Positions 1-9,295 are shown, counted from the first letter of the stretch. The stretch: 64,000 nucleotides of DNA from Haloferax sulfurifontis ATCC BAA-897 (GCF_000337835.1 NZ_AOLM01000011.1:1-64000); one strand, 5' to 3'. The notes: generated from the sequence alone by a model not told the origin. Translations and numbers: made by a program.

Positions 1-355
1 GCGAGGACGCCGCGCGGTCGAGCGCCGCGGCTCGCTCCTCGTCGGTCGTCACGCCGCCGACCGCCATCGCGGCTTCGAACGCGGCGCGGCGGGCGCGGGC
101 GGGGGGCAGGGGAGCCGTCGTCTCGAACACCGCCTCGCGGTCGAGGAGCGACGCGAAGCCGCGGGCGAGTTTGAAGTCGTCGGCCTCGGCTTCGAGGTCG
201 GCGAGGGCGTCGTCGAGGTCGGCCCGCGCGTCGCCGACGTGTCGCCGGAAGACGCCGATGGCCTTCGCGGCCAGCGGGCGGTCCCCCCGGTCGGCGAACT
301 GCGGGTGATAGCCGCCGCCCGCCCGCGACACGCGAAGCAGGTCCTTCGTCAGCAC
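1..355 (-). CDS. bax1: Bax1/DUF790-family nuclease, N-terminal part (cut by window edge)
   Basis: The reverse strand reads from a GTG at 355 into a protein beginning MLTKDLLRVSRAGGGYHPQFA and continuing open to the window edge, so only the N-terminal ~118 residues are visible. This opening (conserved LTKDLLR and a YHPQFA stretch) is characteristic of DUF790, the Bax1 family. In archaea Bax1 is known to bind the XPB helicase and to act as a nuclease on DNA junctions in repair. The XPB homologue lies just upstream on the same strand (911-2245), which supports the call. Unusually, a small opposite-strand lipoprotein gene separates the two. Confidence 0.75.
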   Translation of the reverse strand, partial: MLTKDLLRVSRAGGGYHPQFADRGDRPLAAKAIGVFRRHVGDARADLDDALADLEAEADDFKLARGFASLLDREAVFETTAPLPPARARRAAFEAAMAVGGVTTDEERAAALDRAASS

Positions 356-501
356 GCTCGCCACGAGGGGGCCGCGGGACAAAAACGACTCGGGCGGCGG
401 AGACAACGGAGGTGTCCGGGGCGACGGTCGGACGACCGGAAGCCGAGAACGGAGACGACGCGGACGACAAGGTTCATTGCGCCCGCGGCGGACGCCACCG
501 T

Positions 502-894
502 ATGGAGCGACGACGCCTCCTCGGACTGGTCTCAGTCGGCCTGTCGTCGGGCTGTCTCGGCTCGCTACCGGGCGCGACGGGGCCGCGAAACCCGCCGGCG
601 GCACCGGCTGGCGACCCCCGGGACACGCCCGAGGTCTCCCCGGTCCGCATCGAAGATATCGACTACGAGGCGACCGACGACGGCCGTCTCCGGGTCTTCG
701 GGTCGGTCCTCAACGACGGCGGGGCCGAGCGGCTCACCACGGTCGAAGTCCGGGTCACCGTCGGCGGCGAACGCACGACGCAGTCGCAGGAACTCGCCGT
801 TCCGGCCGGCGGGACCGCCGACTTCGCAGTCGAGTTCGAGTTCGGGTACGACGCCTTCAGAGAAGACGGCGACCTGAACGTCTCGCTGGTCTGA
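502..894 (+). CDS. Small Tat lipoprotein, FxLYD-like
   Basis: This 130-residue protein starts MERRRLLGLVSVGLSSGCLG: a twin-arginine signal followed by a lipobox (LSSGC), so it should be exported folded by Tat and lipid-anchored outside the membrane. The mature part has an alternating beta-strand pattern (FGSVLNDGG, TVEVRVTVGG) like the FxLYD-type extracellular domains common in haloarchaea. Longer upstream starts exist, but the ATG at 502 places the signal peptide correctly. The gene runs opposite to its neighbours and sits between xpb and bax1. Its function is unknown. Confidence 0.65.
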   Translation: MERRRLLGLVSVGLSSGCLGSLPGATGPRNPPAAPAGDPRDTPEVSPVRIEDIDYEATDDGRLRVFGSVLNDGGAERLTTVEVRVTVGGERTTQSQELAVPAGGTADFAVEFEFGYDAFREDGDLNVSLV

Positions 895-910
895 GAGGAG
901 TTTCCCGCGG

Positions 911-2245
911 TCACCGACGCCGGGCCGCCACCCGTTTTTCCGCAGTCTCGACGCTCACGAGTTCGTAGAGCGTCGCGGTCGCGCCGTCGGCCTTCGGCCG
1001 GAGGATGCGGCCGAGTCGCTGGGTGAACTCGCGTTCCGACCCCGACCCAGAAAGCAGGATGCCGACGTTGGCGTCGGGCACGTCCACGCCCTCGTCGAGC
1101 ACGTTGGCCGCGACGACGGTGTCGTAGGTGCCGTCGCGGAAGCGGTCGAGGATTTCGCGGCGCTCTCTCGTGCCGGTCTCGTTGGTTATCGGCGGGACGA
1201 GGAAGCGCCGCGAGATGCGGTAGACGAGGTCGGTCGAGGCGGTGAAGACGATGACGCGGTCCTCGCGGTGCCGCGCGAGCAACCGGGCCAGTTTGTCCAC
1301 CTTCGCCTCGGAGTTCATCATCACGTCGCGGGCGCGCTGTTTGGCGAGAAGCGCCTCCCGGGCCCGCGGGTCGTTGCCCGAGCGCATCACGAGCTTCTGG
1401 TAGTCGCTCCCCGACTGCATCGACAGCCCCGAGGTGCGCAGGTAGTTCACGAACGTCTCCTGTGCCGCGTCGTACGTCTCGCGCTCGGCGGCCGTCAGTT
1501 CCACCTCGATGCGGCGGACCTCGTAGTCGGCGAGGTGGTCGCCCGCCAAGTCGTCCACGTCGAGGCGGTACACCCGCGGGCCGACGAGTTCCTCGGCGCG
1601 CTCGTGCGCGCCGTCGGGGCGCTCGAACGTCGCCGTCAGGCCGAGGCGGGCGGGCGCGGCGAGAAACCGCGGGATGTCTTGATACCCCTCGCCGCCGAGG
1701 TGGTGCACCTCGTCGAAGACGACGAGACCGAAGTCGCCGCCCACGTCGTCGGCGCGGAGATACGCCGAGTCGTACGTCGAGACCGTAATCGGCTCTTGGG
1801 TCTGTTCGCCGCCGCCGAAGCGCCCGACCGGCACGTCGAACTCGGTTTCGAGTTCGCGTATCCACTGGTCCTGTAAATCGATGGTCGGCACGACGACGAG
1901 CGTCGGCACCGAGCGGGCGACCATCGCGGCGACCGCGAGCACCGTCTTGCCCGCGCCGGTCGGCAGTTCCACGACGCCGCGGCCGTCCGCATCGAGCCAC
2001 GCGTCGAGGGCGGCGCGCTGGTAGTCGCGGAGGTCGTAAGTCGTCGAAAGCGAGAGGGGGGCGTCGAGGGCGAGCGTGTCTTCGAACTCGGTTCCCCGTC
2101 GCTCTAATTCGTCCCGAATGGCGGCGTACCGCATCGCTGGGGCTCGATAGCCACCGCTTCGGGGGTCGGCTTCGACGCCGAGAATCGAGATATCGAGGTC
2201 GGTAGCGAGGTGAATCGTTCCGTCCTCGAAGCGGAGGGTCGTCAC
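911..2245 (-). CDS. xpb: XPB/Rad25-type superfamily 2 DNA helicase
   Basis: The 444-residue product is an SF2 helicase: Walker A PTGAGKT at about 95-101, DEVHH box at about 178-182, and motif VI QRLGRIL at about 409-415. The short N-terminal domain before the helicase core and the DEVHH form fit archaeal XPB, which opens DNA in nucleotide-excision-type repair together with Bax1. The DUF790/Bax1 gene follows downstream on the same strand. The frame stays open upstream to 2410, but the GTG at 2245 (product MTTLRFEDGTIH) fits the family start, and the extension would run through the promoter of the divergent small gene. Confidence 0.85.
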   Translation of the reverse strand: MTTLRFEDGTIHLATDLDISILGVEADPRSGGYRAPAMRYAAIRDELERRGTEFEDTLALDAPLSLSTTYDLRDYQRAALDAWLDADGRGVVELPTGAGKTVLAVAAMVARSVPTLVVVPTIDLQDQWIRELETEFDVPVGRFGGGEQTQEPITVSTYDSAYLRADDVGGDFGLVVFDEVHHLGGEGYQDIPRFLAAPARLGLTATFERPDGAHERAEELVGPRVYRLDVDDLAGDHLADYEVRRIEVELTAAERETYDAAQETFVNYLRTSGLSMQSGSDYQKLVMRSGNDPRAREALLAKQRARDVMMNSEAKVDKLARLLARHREDRVIVFTASTDLVYRISRRFLVPPITNETGTRERREILDRFRDGTYDTVVAANVLDEGVDVPDANVGILLSGSGSEREFTQRLGRILRPKADGATATLYELVSVETAEKRVAARRR

Positions 2246-2379
2246 TACCGGCGCGTTGGCGGGGCACGGTGATAAATCGACGGTCCCACCGTGGATATTC
2301 GGGTCGGAGTGCCGCGGGGTTCCGGCCCCCCCGTCCGCGGGCCGAAGGTTCAAATCCGATGGCGGGGCTACGGACGTGT

Positions 2380-2529
2380 ATGAGCGACGACCTCGACGAC
2401 GCGGTCGCACAGTTCCTCAGCGACTACAACAGCGCGATGAAGGAGTACGAGAAGGGCTACGTCGACGCCGACGCGACGCTGTCGGTCATCGACGCACACA
2501 TCGACGAGTTGCGAGAGGCGCGGGAGTAA
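2380..2529 (+). CDS. Small acidic helical protein, 49 aa
   Basis: A 49-residue acidic protein starting MSDDLDDAVAQFLSDYN and predicted almost entirely helical. The ATG at 2380 lies about 28 bases downstream of an AT-rich element (GTTCAAAT, near 2349-2356), consistent with a leaderless transcript. An in-frame extension to 2269 would precede this promoter and is not favoured. It stands between xpb (divergent) and the end of the ABC transporter operon (convergent). I do not recognise the family; function unknown. Confidence 0.6.
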   Translation: MSDDLDDAVAQFLSDYNSAMKEYEKGYVDADATLSVIDAHIDELREARE

Positions 2530-2559
2530 GACGCGAGAATCGGGCGCGTAGAATCCGGA

Positions 2560-3357
2560 CTACTCCCCGATGAGTCCGCGAATCCGCTCGACGTATTCCG
2601 CGAACTCGCTTTCGGTCCGCTCGCGCGGGCGGTCGATATCGACCGAGACGATTTCGCGGACGCGGCCGGGGTTGGCGGCCATGACGACCACGCGGTCGGC
2701 GAGCGTGACCGCCTCCTCCACGTCGTGGGTGACGAACAGCACCGTCTTGTCCGTCTCCGCCCAGATATCGAGCAGTTCGCCGTGGAGCATGTCGCGGGTC
2801 TGGGCGTCGACCGCGCCGAACGGCTCGTCCATGAGGAGGAGTTCGGGGTCGACCGCGAGCGCGCGGGCGATGCCGACGCGCTGTTTCATCCCGCCGGACA
2901 GCTCTTTGGGGTAGGCGTCGGCGAAGCCGTCGAGGCCGACGAGTTCGAGCATCTCCGTCACGCGTTCCGAGCGCGCCGGTTCCTCGACGCCCTGTTCTTC
3001 GAGCCCGAAGGCGACGTTCTCGCTGACGGTTCGCCACGGGAACAGCACGTACTCCTGGAACACCATCCCGCGGTCGGTGCCGGGGCCGGTGACGGGCGAG
3101 CCGTCGAGGGTGACCGCGCCCGTCGTCGCGTCTTCGAGCCCGGCGATGACGCGGAACAGCGTCGTCTTGCCGCACCCCGAGGGGCCGACGATACAGGCGA
3201 ACTCGCCGTCCGCGACGGCGAACTCCACGCCGGAGAGGGCTTCGACCGTCCGCCGGTCGGACGCGTAGGTCTTGCCGAGCGAGTCGACGCTGACCTTCGC
3301 GGCCTCGTCGATGCCCGTCGCGGCCGCGGTCGTGTCCGCGTTCGCGTCGTCGCTCAT
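2560..3357 (-). CDS. ABC transporter ATP-binding protein, nitrate/sulfonate/taurine type
   Basis: A 265-residue ABC ATPase with Walker A GPSGCGKT (about 58-65), signature LSGGMKQR (about 153-160), Walker B LLLMDEP (about 173-179) and the H-loop FVTHDVEEA. These match the SsuB/TauB/NrtC group that drives import of organosulfonates, taurine, nitrate or related anions. Its ATG overlaps the stop of the permease gene by four bases (ATGA), so it is the last gene of a three-gene operon: binding protein, permease, ATPase. The N-terminal ~20 residues are an acidic, alanine-rich lead-in. The transported substrate cannot be told from the sequence. Confidence 0.9.
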   Translation of the reverse strand: MSDDANADTTAAATGIDEAAKVSVDSLGKTYASDRRTVEALSGVEFAVADGEFACIVGPSGCGKTTLFRVIAGLEDATTGAVTLDGSPVTGPGTDRGMVFQEYVLFPWRTVSENVAFGLEEQGVEEPARSERVTEMLELVGLDGFADAYPKELSGGMKQRVGIARALAVDPELLLMDEPFGAVDAQTRDMLHGELLDIWAETDKTVLFVTHDVEEAVTLADRVVVMAANPGRVREIVSVDIDRPRERTESEFAEYVERIRGLIGE

Positions 3358-4223
3358 GCTCGCCACTCCAGCACCCGCCGTTCGACCCGGCGGAACAGGC
3401 CGTCGCTCACGAGGAAGACGATGCTGATGACGAGCATGTAGGCGACAGACACGTCCATCGCGAGGTTCTGCGCCGTGTTGAGAATCTCGTAGCCGACGCC
3501 GACGCCGACGATGAGTTCGGCCGCGACGACAATCATCCAACACTGGCCGATGCTCGTCCGGATGCCGGTCATGATAGAGGGGCTGGCCGCCGGGATGACG
3601 ACCTTCCGAATCATCGTCCAGTCGTCGTCGACGCCGAGGGTCGCGGCGACCTCCTTGAGGTCCTCGGAGACCCCCTCGACGCCGCCGTAGGCGCTGTAGA
3701 AGTTAATCCAAAAGGAGCCGATGGCGACGATGAACGTCGCGCCCTGATGGTTGACGCCGAGCCAGATGACGGCGAAGCCGATCCACGCCAGCGGCGGAAT
3801 CGGGCGGAGGAGGCGCGTGACGGGCGTGAAGACGCTGTCGACGCGGGCGTTCCAGCCCATGGCGACGCCCGCGAAGACGCCGAGCGACGTCCCGATGAGC
3901 AGTCCCGGAACGTAGTGATAGAGGCTCTGAATCAGTTTGACCAGCAGTCGGGTCGCCGGGAGTTCCACGCCGGTGAACGGAATCGACAGCGAGGCCGGCG
4001 CGGTGAGCTCGACGACGAACGCCGCGAGCACCTCGACGGGCGAGGGGAGGAGATACGTCGGCTGGAACAGCGCGGCGACGTACCAGACGGCGAGAAAGCC
4101 CGCGAAGCCGGCGACCGCGAGCCCCGTCTGTTCCGAGGGCAACCCCGCGAGTCGGTCGAGCAGTCGCTCGTCCGCCTCGGGCTCCGAGAGGGTGACGCCC
4201 GCACCGACTTCGTCGTTGCTCAT
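3354..4223 (-). CDS. ABC transporter permease, SsuC/TauC type
   Basis: A 289-residue integral membrane protein with about six hydrophobic segments. In the second half it carries the cytoplasmic coupling loop characteristic of BPD-type permeases (EVAATLGVDDDWTMIRKV followed by IPAASP), which docks on the ATPase. Family and order match SsuC/TauC/NrtB importer permeases. The start ATG overlaps the binding-protein stop by four bases and its own stop overlaps the ATPase start by four, so the operon is translationally coupled. The N-terminal ~35 residues before the first membrane segment are acidic. Confidence 0.9.
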   Translation of the reverse strand: MSNDEVGAGVTLSEPEADERLLDRLAGLPSEQTGLAVAGFAGFLAVWYVAALFQPTYLLPSPVEVLAAFVVELTAPASLSIPFTGVELPATRLLVKLIQSLYHYVPGLLIGTSLGVFAGVAMGWNARVDSVFTPVTRLLRPIPPLAWIGFAVIWLGVNHQGATFIVAIGSFWINFYSAYGGVEGVSEDLKEVAATLGVDDDWTMIRKVVIPAASPSIMTGIRTSIGQCWMIVVAAELIVGVGVGYEILNTAQNLAMDVSVAYMLVISIVFLVSDGLFRRVERRVLEWRA

Positions 4224-5266
4224 AGCGAGTCGTAGATACCGTAGTCGAACATCTCGTCGATGCTCAACTGCGCTTCGGTCTTCCCGAGCGCCTGGGCGTA
4301 GTCGGCGAAGATTTCGGCCCCGCCTTCGATGTCGCGGGGGTCGGTGATGAAGTCGGAGGCGGGCGAGTCGAGCGCCGCGCGGGCGGTCTCGACCGGGAGC
4401 GCGCTCTCGCCGATGACCGAGCTCGCGTGCTCGGCGGCGCTGTCGGGGCTGTCGGCCACGAAGTTCGTCGCCTGCCGGTGGAGTTCGACGAACTCCGTGG
4501 CGAGGTCGCGGTTGTCCTGTCGGAGGCGGTCGTGCATGAGCGTGACCGCCGCGGGCTGGCCGGGCATGAAGTCGCCCGCCCACGCGATGGACTGGAACGG
4601 CGCGTCGTTGGCGTCGATGACCGTCGGCACGGGCTCCATGATGCTCGTGCCGTCGACGTTGTTCGAGAGGAGCGCCTGCTGGACCGCGGCCGCGCCGCCG
4701 AGGCCCTTGATGTTCACGTCCTCCTCGGGGTCGAGCCCGAGCGTGTTCTGAATCCAGTAGCGGAGCAGGATGTCGGGGACCGACCCCGGCGGGAATGTGC
4801 CGAACGTGAACTTGCGTCCCTTCTGCGCCTCGAACTCGGCGAAGGCGTCTTTGCCGTGTTCCTCCCACAGCGCGGCGAACTCGTCGGTGGCGAGAATCTC
4901 CATCGCGTTCTTGATGTTCGCCGCGGTTATCTTCGCGGGGATGCCCTTGTCCATGACAATCATCGCCGGGACGATGCCGAACATCATCACGTCGAAGTCG
5001 CCCGTCGCCGACGCCTGCACGATGCTCGGACCGTCGGAGAACTTCTTGCCCGCGACCGGGACCGAAAGCTGGTCGAACAGCCCCTCTTCTTCCATCACGA
5101 AGTACTGCATGTCCGGGTAGATGGGCATGTAGGCGACGTTGAGTTCGTCCAGCCCGCCCCCGCCGGAGCCACCGAGACAGCCCGCGAGGCCGGCGGTCGC
5201 GGCGAGGCCGGAGCCCTGCAGGAATCGTCTACGGCTAATCGAAGTCGAGCGTGGTGCCTCTGTCAT
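4220..5266 (-). CDS. ABC transporter substrate-binding lipoprotein, SsuA/THI5-like
   Basis: A 348-residue Tat-exported lipoprotein: SRRRFLQG twin-arginine motif followed by lipobox LAGC near residue 30, then a Gly-rich linker and a type II periplasmic-binding fold. The ligand-binding pattern (NVAYMPIYPDMQYFVMEEEG near the start) matches NMT1/THI5/SsuA-like proteins that bind sulfonates, thiamine precursors or nitrate. It is the first gene of the importer operon. A TATA-like AATAAG element on its strand at about 5289-5294 sits ~25 bases before the ATG, so the transcript is probably leaderless. Substrate is unresolved. Confidence 0.88.
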   Translation of the reverse strand: MTEAPRSTSISRRRFLQGSGLAATAGLAGCLGGSGGGGLDELNVAYMPIYPDMQYFVMEEEGLFDQLSVPVAGKKFSDGPSIVQASATGDFDVMMFGIVPAMIVMDKGIPAKITAANIKNAMEILATDEFAALWEEHGKDAFAEFEAQKGRKFTFGTFPPGSVPDILLRYWIQNTLGLDPEEDVNIKGLGGAAAVQQALLSNNVDGTSIMEPVPTVIDANDAPFQSIAWAGDFMPGQPAAVTLMHDRLRQDNRDLATEFVELHRQATNFVADSPDSAAEHASSVIGESALPVETARAALDSPASDFITDPRDIEGGAEIFADYAQALGKTEAQLSIDEMFDYGIYDSL

Positions 5267-5288
5267 TGTCCTCGTTACGAATCAGCGC

Positions 5289-5294
5289 CTTATT
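5289..5294 (-). promoter_or_regulatory. TATA-like element of the ABC importer operon
   Basis: On the reverse strand AATAAG lies about 25 bases upstream of the ATG at 5266, the spacing expected for a leaderless haloarchaeal promoter. The divergent aminotransferase starts at 5524, so this 257-base gap holds two outward promoters. No other clear element was seen in it. Confidence 0.4.
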
Positions 5295-5523
5295 CCGGAC
5301 GCGTACCCGGTAACGATAGACGCGGTAGATGACGCGCCGAAGCCGGAGAAACTCCGGTCTGCGGCCGTAGTCGGGGGTTACAGCGGTCGGTTTTTCCGAA
5401 TCGACGCCTCCCAGATAGCGGCCGTAATCTCCGATAAACGACGGCGGTCACGTCACCGAGACAACGGGTCGGCCGCGGCCCTGCGTGGGAAGAACTATCC
5501 CGAACGGCGACACCGGATAGGAT

Positions 5524-6645
5524 ATGACGCACTTCTCCGACCGGGTGGAGCGCATCTCCATCAGCGGCATTCGCAAGGTGTTCGAGGCGGCTGGCGAAGA
5601 CGCTATCAACCTCGGGCTGGGTCAGCCCGACTTCCCGGCCCCGGACCACGCTCGACGGGCGGCCATCGAGGCCATCGAGGCCGGCGAGGCCGACGGCTAC
5701 ACCGGCAACAAGGGACTTCCGAGCCTGCGCGAGGCCATCGCCGAGAAGCACCGCCGCGACCAGGGCGTCGACCTCGACCCCGACGACGTCATCGCCACGG
5801 CCGGAGGGAGCGAGGCGCTCCACATCGCCATCGAGGCGCACGTGAACGAGGGCGACGAGGTCATCATCCCCGACCCCGGCTTCGTCTCCTACGACGCCCT
5901 CACGAAACTCGCCGGGGGCGACCCGGTTCCGGTCCCCCTCCGCGACGACCTGACGCTCGACCCCGAGGCGGTCGAAGACGCCATCACCGACGACACCGCG
6001 GCGTTCGTCGTCAACAGCCCCGGCAACCCGACGGGCGCGGTCTCGCCGCCCGACGACATCGCCGAGTTCGCCCGCATCGCCGACGAACACGACGTGCTCT
6101 GCATCTCCGACGAGGTGTACGAGTACACCGTCTTCGAGGGCGAACACCGCTCGCCCATCGAGTTCGCCGAGACCGACAACGTCGTCGTCGTCAACTCGGC
6201 CTCGAAGCTGTTTTCGATGACCGGCTGGCGGCTCGGCTGGGTGTACGGCTCCACCCGCCGGGTCGAGCGCATGCTCCGCGTCCACCAGTACGTGCAGGCG
6301 TGCGCCTCCGCACCGGCCCAGTTCGCCGCCGAAGCCGCGCTCAGCGGCCCGCAGGACCGCATCGAGGAGATGACCGAGACGTTCCGCGAGCGCCGCGACC
6401 TCGTCGTCGAGGGGCTGGAGGACATCGGTCTCACCGTCCCGTCGCCGGGCGGCGCGTTCTACGTCATGCCCGAGGTCCCCGAGGGCTTCGTCGACGAGTG
6501 CATCGACCGCGGCGTCATTATCGTCCCCGGCGAGGCGTTCGGCGAACACGGTCACGGCTACGCCCGCCTGTCGTACGCGACCGACACCGAGTCGCTCCGC
6601 GAGGCCATCGAAATCATGGGCGAGGCGTACGACGCGGTCGTCTGA
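5524..6645 (+). CDS. PLP-dependent aminotransferase, class I/II (AspC-like)
   Basis: A 373-residue fold-type I aminotransferase. Visible landmarks are INLGLGQPDF near the N-terminus, the NSPGNPTGA substrate loop, SDEVYEY with the PLP-pyridine aspartate, and NSASKLFSMTGWRLGW, whose lysine forms the Schiff base with PLP; a late arginine in YARLSYA would bind the substrate carboxylate. This is the archaeal aspartate/alanine/aromatic aminotransferase group; exact amino-donor preference cannot be read from the sequence. It stands alone with convergent or unrelated neighbours. Confidence 0.9.
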   Translation: MTHFSDRVERISISGIRKVFEAAGEDAINLGLGQPDFPAPDHARRAAIEAIEAGEADGYTGNKGLPSLREAIAEKHRRDQGVDLDPDDVIATAGGSEALHIAIEAHVNEGDEVIIPDPGFVSYDALTKLAGGDPVPVPLRDDLTLDPEAVEDAITDDTAAFVVNSPGNPTGAVSPPDDIAEFARIADEHDVLCISDEVYEYTVFEGEHRSPIEFAETDNVVVVNSASKLFSMTGWRLGWVYGSTRRVERMLRVHQYVQACASAPAQFAAEAALSGPQDRIEEMTETFRERRDLVVEGLEDIGLTVPSPGGAFYVMPEVPEGFVDECIDRGVIIVPGEAFGEHGHGYARLSYATDTESLREAIEIMGEAYDAVV

Positions 6646-6775
6646 GGCGCTCACGCGTCCACATTCGGTCGATTCGCTGGTCGAACCACGACAACGAGAG
6701 GCATCCGATACGTCTTATTCTCGGCGTTCGAAGTGAAAACCGTTAAATTCGGGAGTCAGTGACGAAACGTTTGTC

Positions 6776-8368
6776 ATGCCCGCAGAGACGCAGGGAGTCA
6801 TCAGCCTGCTACCGGCGCTCTTCGCAATCGTGCTGACGCTGGTCAGCCGGCAGGTGCTCCTCTCGCTTTTCACCGGCATCTGGATCGGTGCGACCATCCT
6901 GGTGGGATGGAACCCCATCGGCGGGGCGGCGTACTCCCTCCAGTTGGTCATCAACAACGTGACCGAGTCGTTCAACAGCAAACTCCTCCTGTTTACGTTC
7001 CTCTCGGGCGCGATGCTCGGGATGATATTCCTCTCGGGCGGGATGAACGCGCTCGCACAGCGCATCATCGCCCGCATCAAGACCCGGAAACAGGCCGCGT
7101 TGGGGACGAGCGTCCTCGGGATGCTCATCTTCGTCGACTCCTACGCGAGCACGATGATTACGGGCTCGGTGATGCGCCCCATCACCGACAAGTTCGACAT
7201 CAGCCGCGAGAAGCTCGCGTACCTGCTCGATTCGACCACCTCGCCCGTGGTGAGCGTCGCCGTCGTCTCGACGTGGGTCGGCTTCGAGGTCGGCCTCATC
7301 CGCGAGCAGTTCGCCTCGCTCGGCATCGACCAGAGCGCCTTCGTGGTGTTCCTCCAGAGCATCCCGTTCCGCTTCTACAGCCTGCTCGCGGTCGCGCTCG
7401 TGTTCATCCTCGTCGTGATGGACTGGGACTTCGGCCCGATGAAGCGCGCCGAGCGGCGCGCGAAAGAAGAGGGGAAAGTCCTCGGCGACGACGCCGACCC
7501 CCTCATCGAGACCCGCGAGGAGGACATCGTCACGCCCGACCACGTCGACTCGCGCTGGTGGTACTTCGCCGCGCCCATCGTCACGCTCGTCGCCGTCACC
7601 GGCTTCGGCCTGCTGTACTCCGGCGGCTGGCCCGAATTGGCACCCGTCGAGGCGCTGAAGGGAGCGGCCACCGCCGACGCCATCCTCTGGGGAGTCTTCT
7701 CGGCGTGCGCGCTACTGCTCGCCATCCTCGTCGGCCACGCCCGCGTCCAACTCGAAGCCGTCAGCGACGCCATCTTCGAGGGCTTCAAGATGGTCATGTT
7801 CCCCGTGGCCGTCCTCTCGCTGGCGTGGACCATCGGCGGCGTCAGTCAGGCGCTCGGCGTCGGTCCGTTCGTCGTCAGCGTCGCCGAGGGCGTCATCACG
7901 CCCGAACTCCTGCCCGCGGTCGTCTTCCTCGCCGCGGCCATCATCTCGTTCTCCATCGGCACGTCGTGGGGGACGATGAGTATCATGTTCCCCGTCGCGG
8001 TGCCGCTTGCCTACCAGCTCGGCGCGCCGCTCCCCGGTGCCATCGGCGCTATCCTCACCGGCTCGCTGTTCGGTGACCACTGTTCGCCCATCAGCGACAC
8101 GACGGTCCTCTCGTCGATGTTCGCCGGCGCGGACCACGTCGACCACGTGAACACGCAGATTCCGTACGCACTGCTGAGCGGAACGGTCGCCACGGGGCTG
8201 TTCCTCGCGGACGGCTACGGCGTGAGCACGCTCACGGTCTCCGGCTACGGCGTCGGCCCCCTCGCGCTCCTCGGCGTCGGCGTCCTCACGCTCTTCGTCG
8301 CCGCCTACTATCTCTCCCAGCACGCCGACGTGAGCGTTCCGAACGCGTTCGGGTCGTCGTCCGACTAA
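6776..8368 (+). CDS. NhaC-family Na+/H+ (or organic ion) antiporter
   Basis: A 530-residue membrane protein with 11-13 hydrophobic segments. The core has the duplicated NhaC-type motifs: FVDSYASTMITGSVMRPITD in the first half and IGTSWGTMSIMFPVAVPL with a GDHCSPISDTT stretch in the second. The family exchanges Na+ for H+, or swaps related organic ions such as malate/lactate, across the cell membrane, important for a halophile's low cytoplasmic sodium. A hydrophilic loop with many charged residues lies near 220-255. It is monocistronic. Confidence 0.88.
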   Translation: MPAETQGVISLLPALFAIVLTLVSRQVLLSLFTGIWIGATILVGWNPIGGAAYSLQLVINNVTESFNSKLLLFTFLSGAMLGMIFLSGGMNALAQRIIARIKTRKQAALGTSVLGMLIFVDSYASTMITGSVMRPITDKFDISREKLAYLLDSTTSPVVSVAVVSTWVGFEVGLIREQFASLGIDQSAFVVFLQSIPFRFYSLLAVALVFILVVMDWDFGPMKRAERRAKEEGKVLGDDADPLIETREEDIVTPDHVDSRWWYFAAPIVTLVAVTGFGLLYSGGWPELAPVEALKGAATADAILWGVFSACALLLAILVGHARVQLEAVSDAIFEGFKMVMFPVAVLSLAWTIGGVSQALGVGPFVVSVAEGVITPELLPAVVFLAAAIISFSIGTSWGTMSIMFPVAVPLAYQLGAPLPGAIGAILTGSLFGDHCSPISDTTVLSSMFAGADHVDHVNTQIPYALLSGTVATGLFLADGYGVSTLTVSGYGVGPLALLGVGVLTLFVAAYYLSQHADVSVPNAFGSSSD

Positions 8369-8387
8369 CCCGGTCGCCCGCTCTTTT

Positions 8388-8807
8388 TCACCGCCCGACG
8401 AACCCCGCGACCAGCACCGTCGCGTACGCCAAGAGCAACAGCCCGCCGAAGAGCCCCGCGGCTCCGAGGCCCATGTTCGGGTAGACGACCGAGAACAGCG
8501 CCGTCGAGACCGCGTCGACGAGCATCCCGGGGACGACGAGCAACACCGCCGCCTCCCGCCGCGCGCCGCCGGAGAGCCCGCGCCACCGGAAGACCCCGAC
8601 CGCGAGCGCCCACATCGCGGGGACCGTCAGCGCGAACACCGCGGCCGTGACCAGCGGACGGGAGGGGACCAACACGAGTTGGCCGACGACGCGGAAGACG
8701 AGGCCCGCGACGAGGGCAATCGCCAGCCCGACGCCGAGGAGCACCCGCGTCTCCGACAGCGGGAGCCGGCGGGCGTCGGCCTCGACGACCTGTGAACCGA
8801 TTGTCAT
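8388..8807 (-). CDS. Small four-helix membrane protein (possibly DUF5367-like)
   Basis: A 139-residue protein with four hydrophobic segments (for example LLGVGLAIALVAGLVF and LVTAAVFALTVPAMWALAV) separated by short polar loops, and a 20-residue soluble N-terminus. It converges with the antiporter gene, ending about 20 bases from it. The pattern reminds me of the small DUF5367 membrane family, but I cannot confirm this. Function unknown. Confidence 0.7.
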   Translation of the reverse strand: MTIGSQVVEADARRLPLSETRVLLGVGLAIALVAGLVFRVVGQLVLVPSRPLVTAAVFALTVPAMWALAVGVFRWRGLSGGARREAAVLLVVPGMLVDAVSTALFSVVYPNMGLGAAGLFGGLLLLAYATVLVAGFVGR

Positions 8808-8888
8808 GCGCTCCGTACGCGGGCAGAAGGTATCAGCGTTCGTGCCGGCCGCAGGATATTATGTCACTCGGGCACAACGCTTGGTCGA

Positions 8889-9134
8889 ATGTCAGTTCTC
8901 TCGACTGCCGACGAAGGGAAGTTCCTCATGGACGAGGAGGCCGAACAGATCGGAATCGTGACCGAGGTCGACGCGGACGCCCAAATCGCGTACGTCGAAC
9001 CCGACCCGGACCTCGCCGAGGCGGTCCTGCAGGGCCTCGGTTTCGGCGACGCCGACGGCGACGACATCGAGGTCCCGGCCGAGTCGGTCGAGACGGTCAC
9101 CGACTCGGAGCTTCGCGTCGCCAAGGACCTCTGA
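8889..9134 (+). CDS. Small acidic protein, PRC-barrel-like pattern
   Basis: An 81-residue very acidic protein. Its strands (EQIGIVTEVDADAQIAYVEP, then DIEVPAESVETVTDSELRV) resemble a PRC-barrel-like small beta domain. A GATATTATG element near 8855-8863 lies about 28-30 bases before the ATG at 8889, consistent with a leaderless transcript; an internal ATG at 8931 is a weaker alternative start. No functional assignment is possible from sequence alone. Confidence 0.65.
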   Translation: MSVLSTADEGKFLMDEEAEQIGIVTEVDADAQIAYVEPDPDLAEAVLQGLGFGDADGDDIEVPAESVETVTDSELRVAKDL

Positions 9135-9295
9135 GCCGCCGCGACGAACCGCTGTTTTCCGCCGCGAATCTCGATTCGCGAGCCGCGCGTCGACCGAACT
9201 GACGGCGGCTCCGTCTCCCGCGTTCGGCCGCCTCTCAGATATCAGGGTTGGGACAGGCATAACCGTCCTGCACTCCTCACACTAGAGAGTTACTT

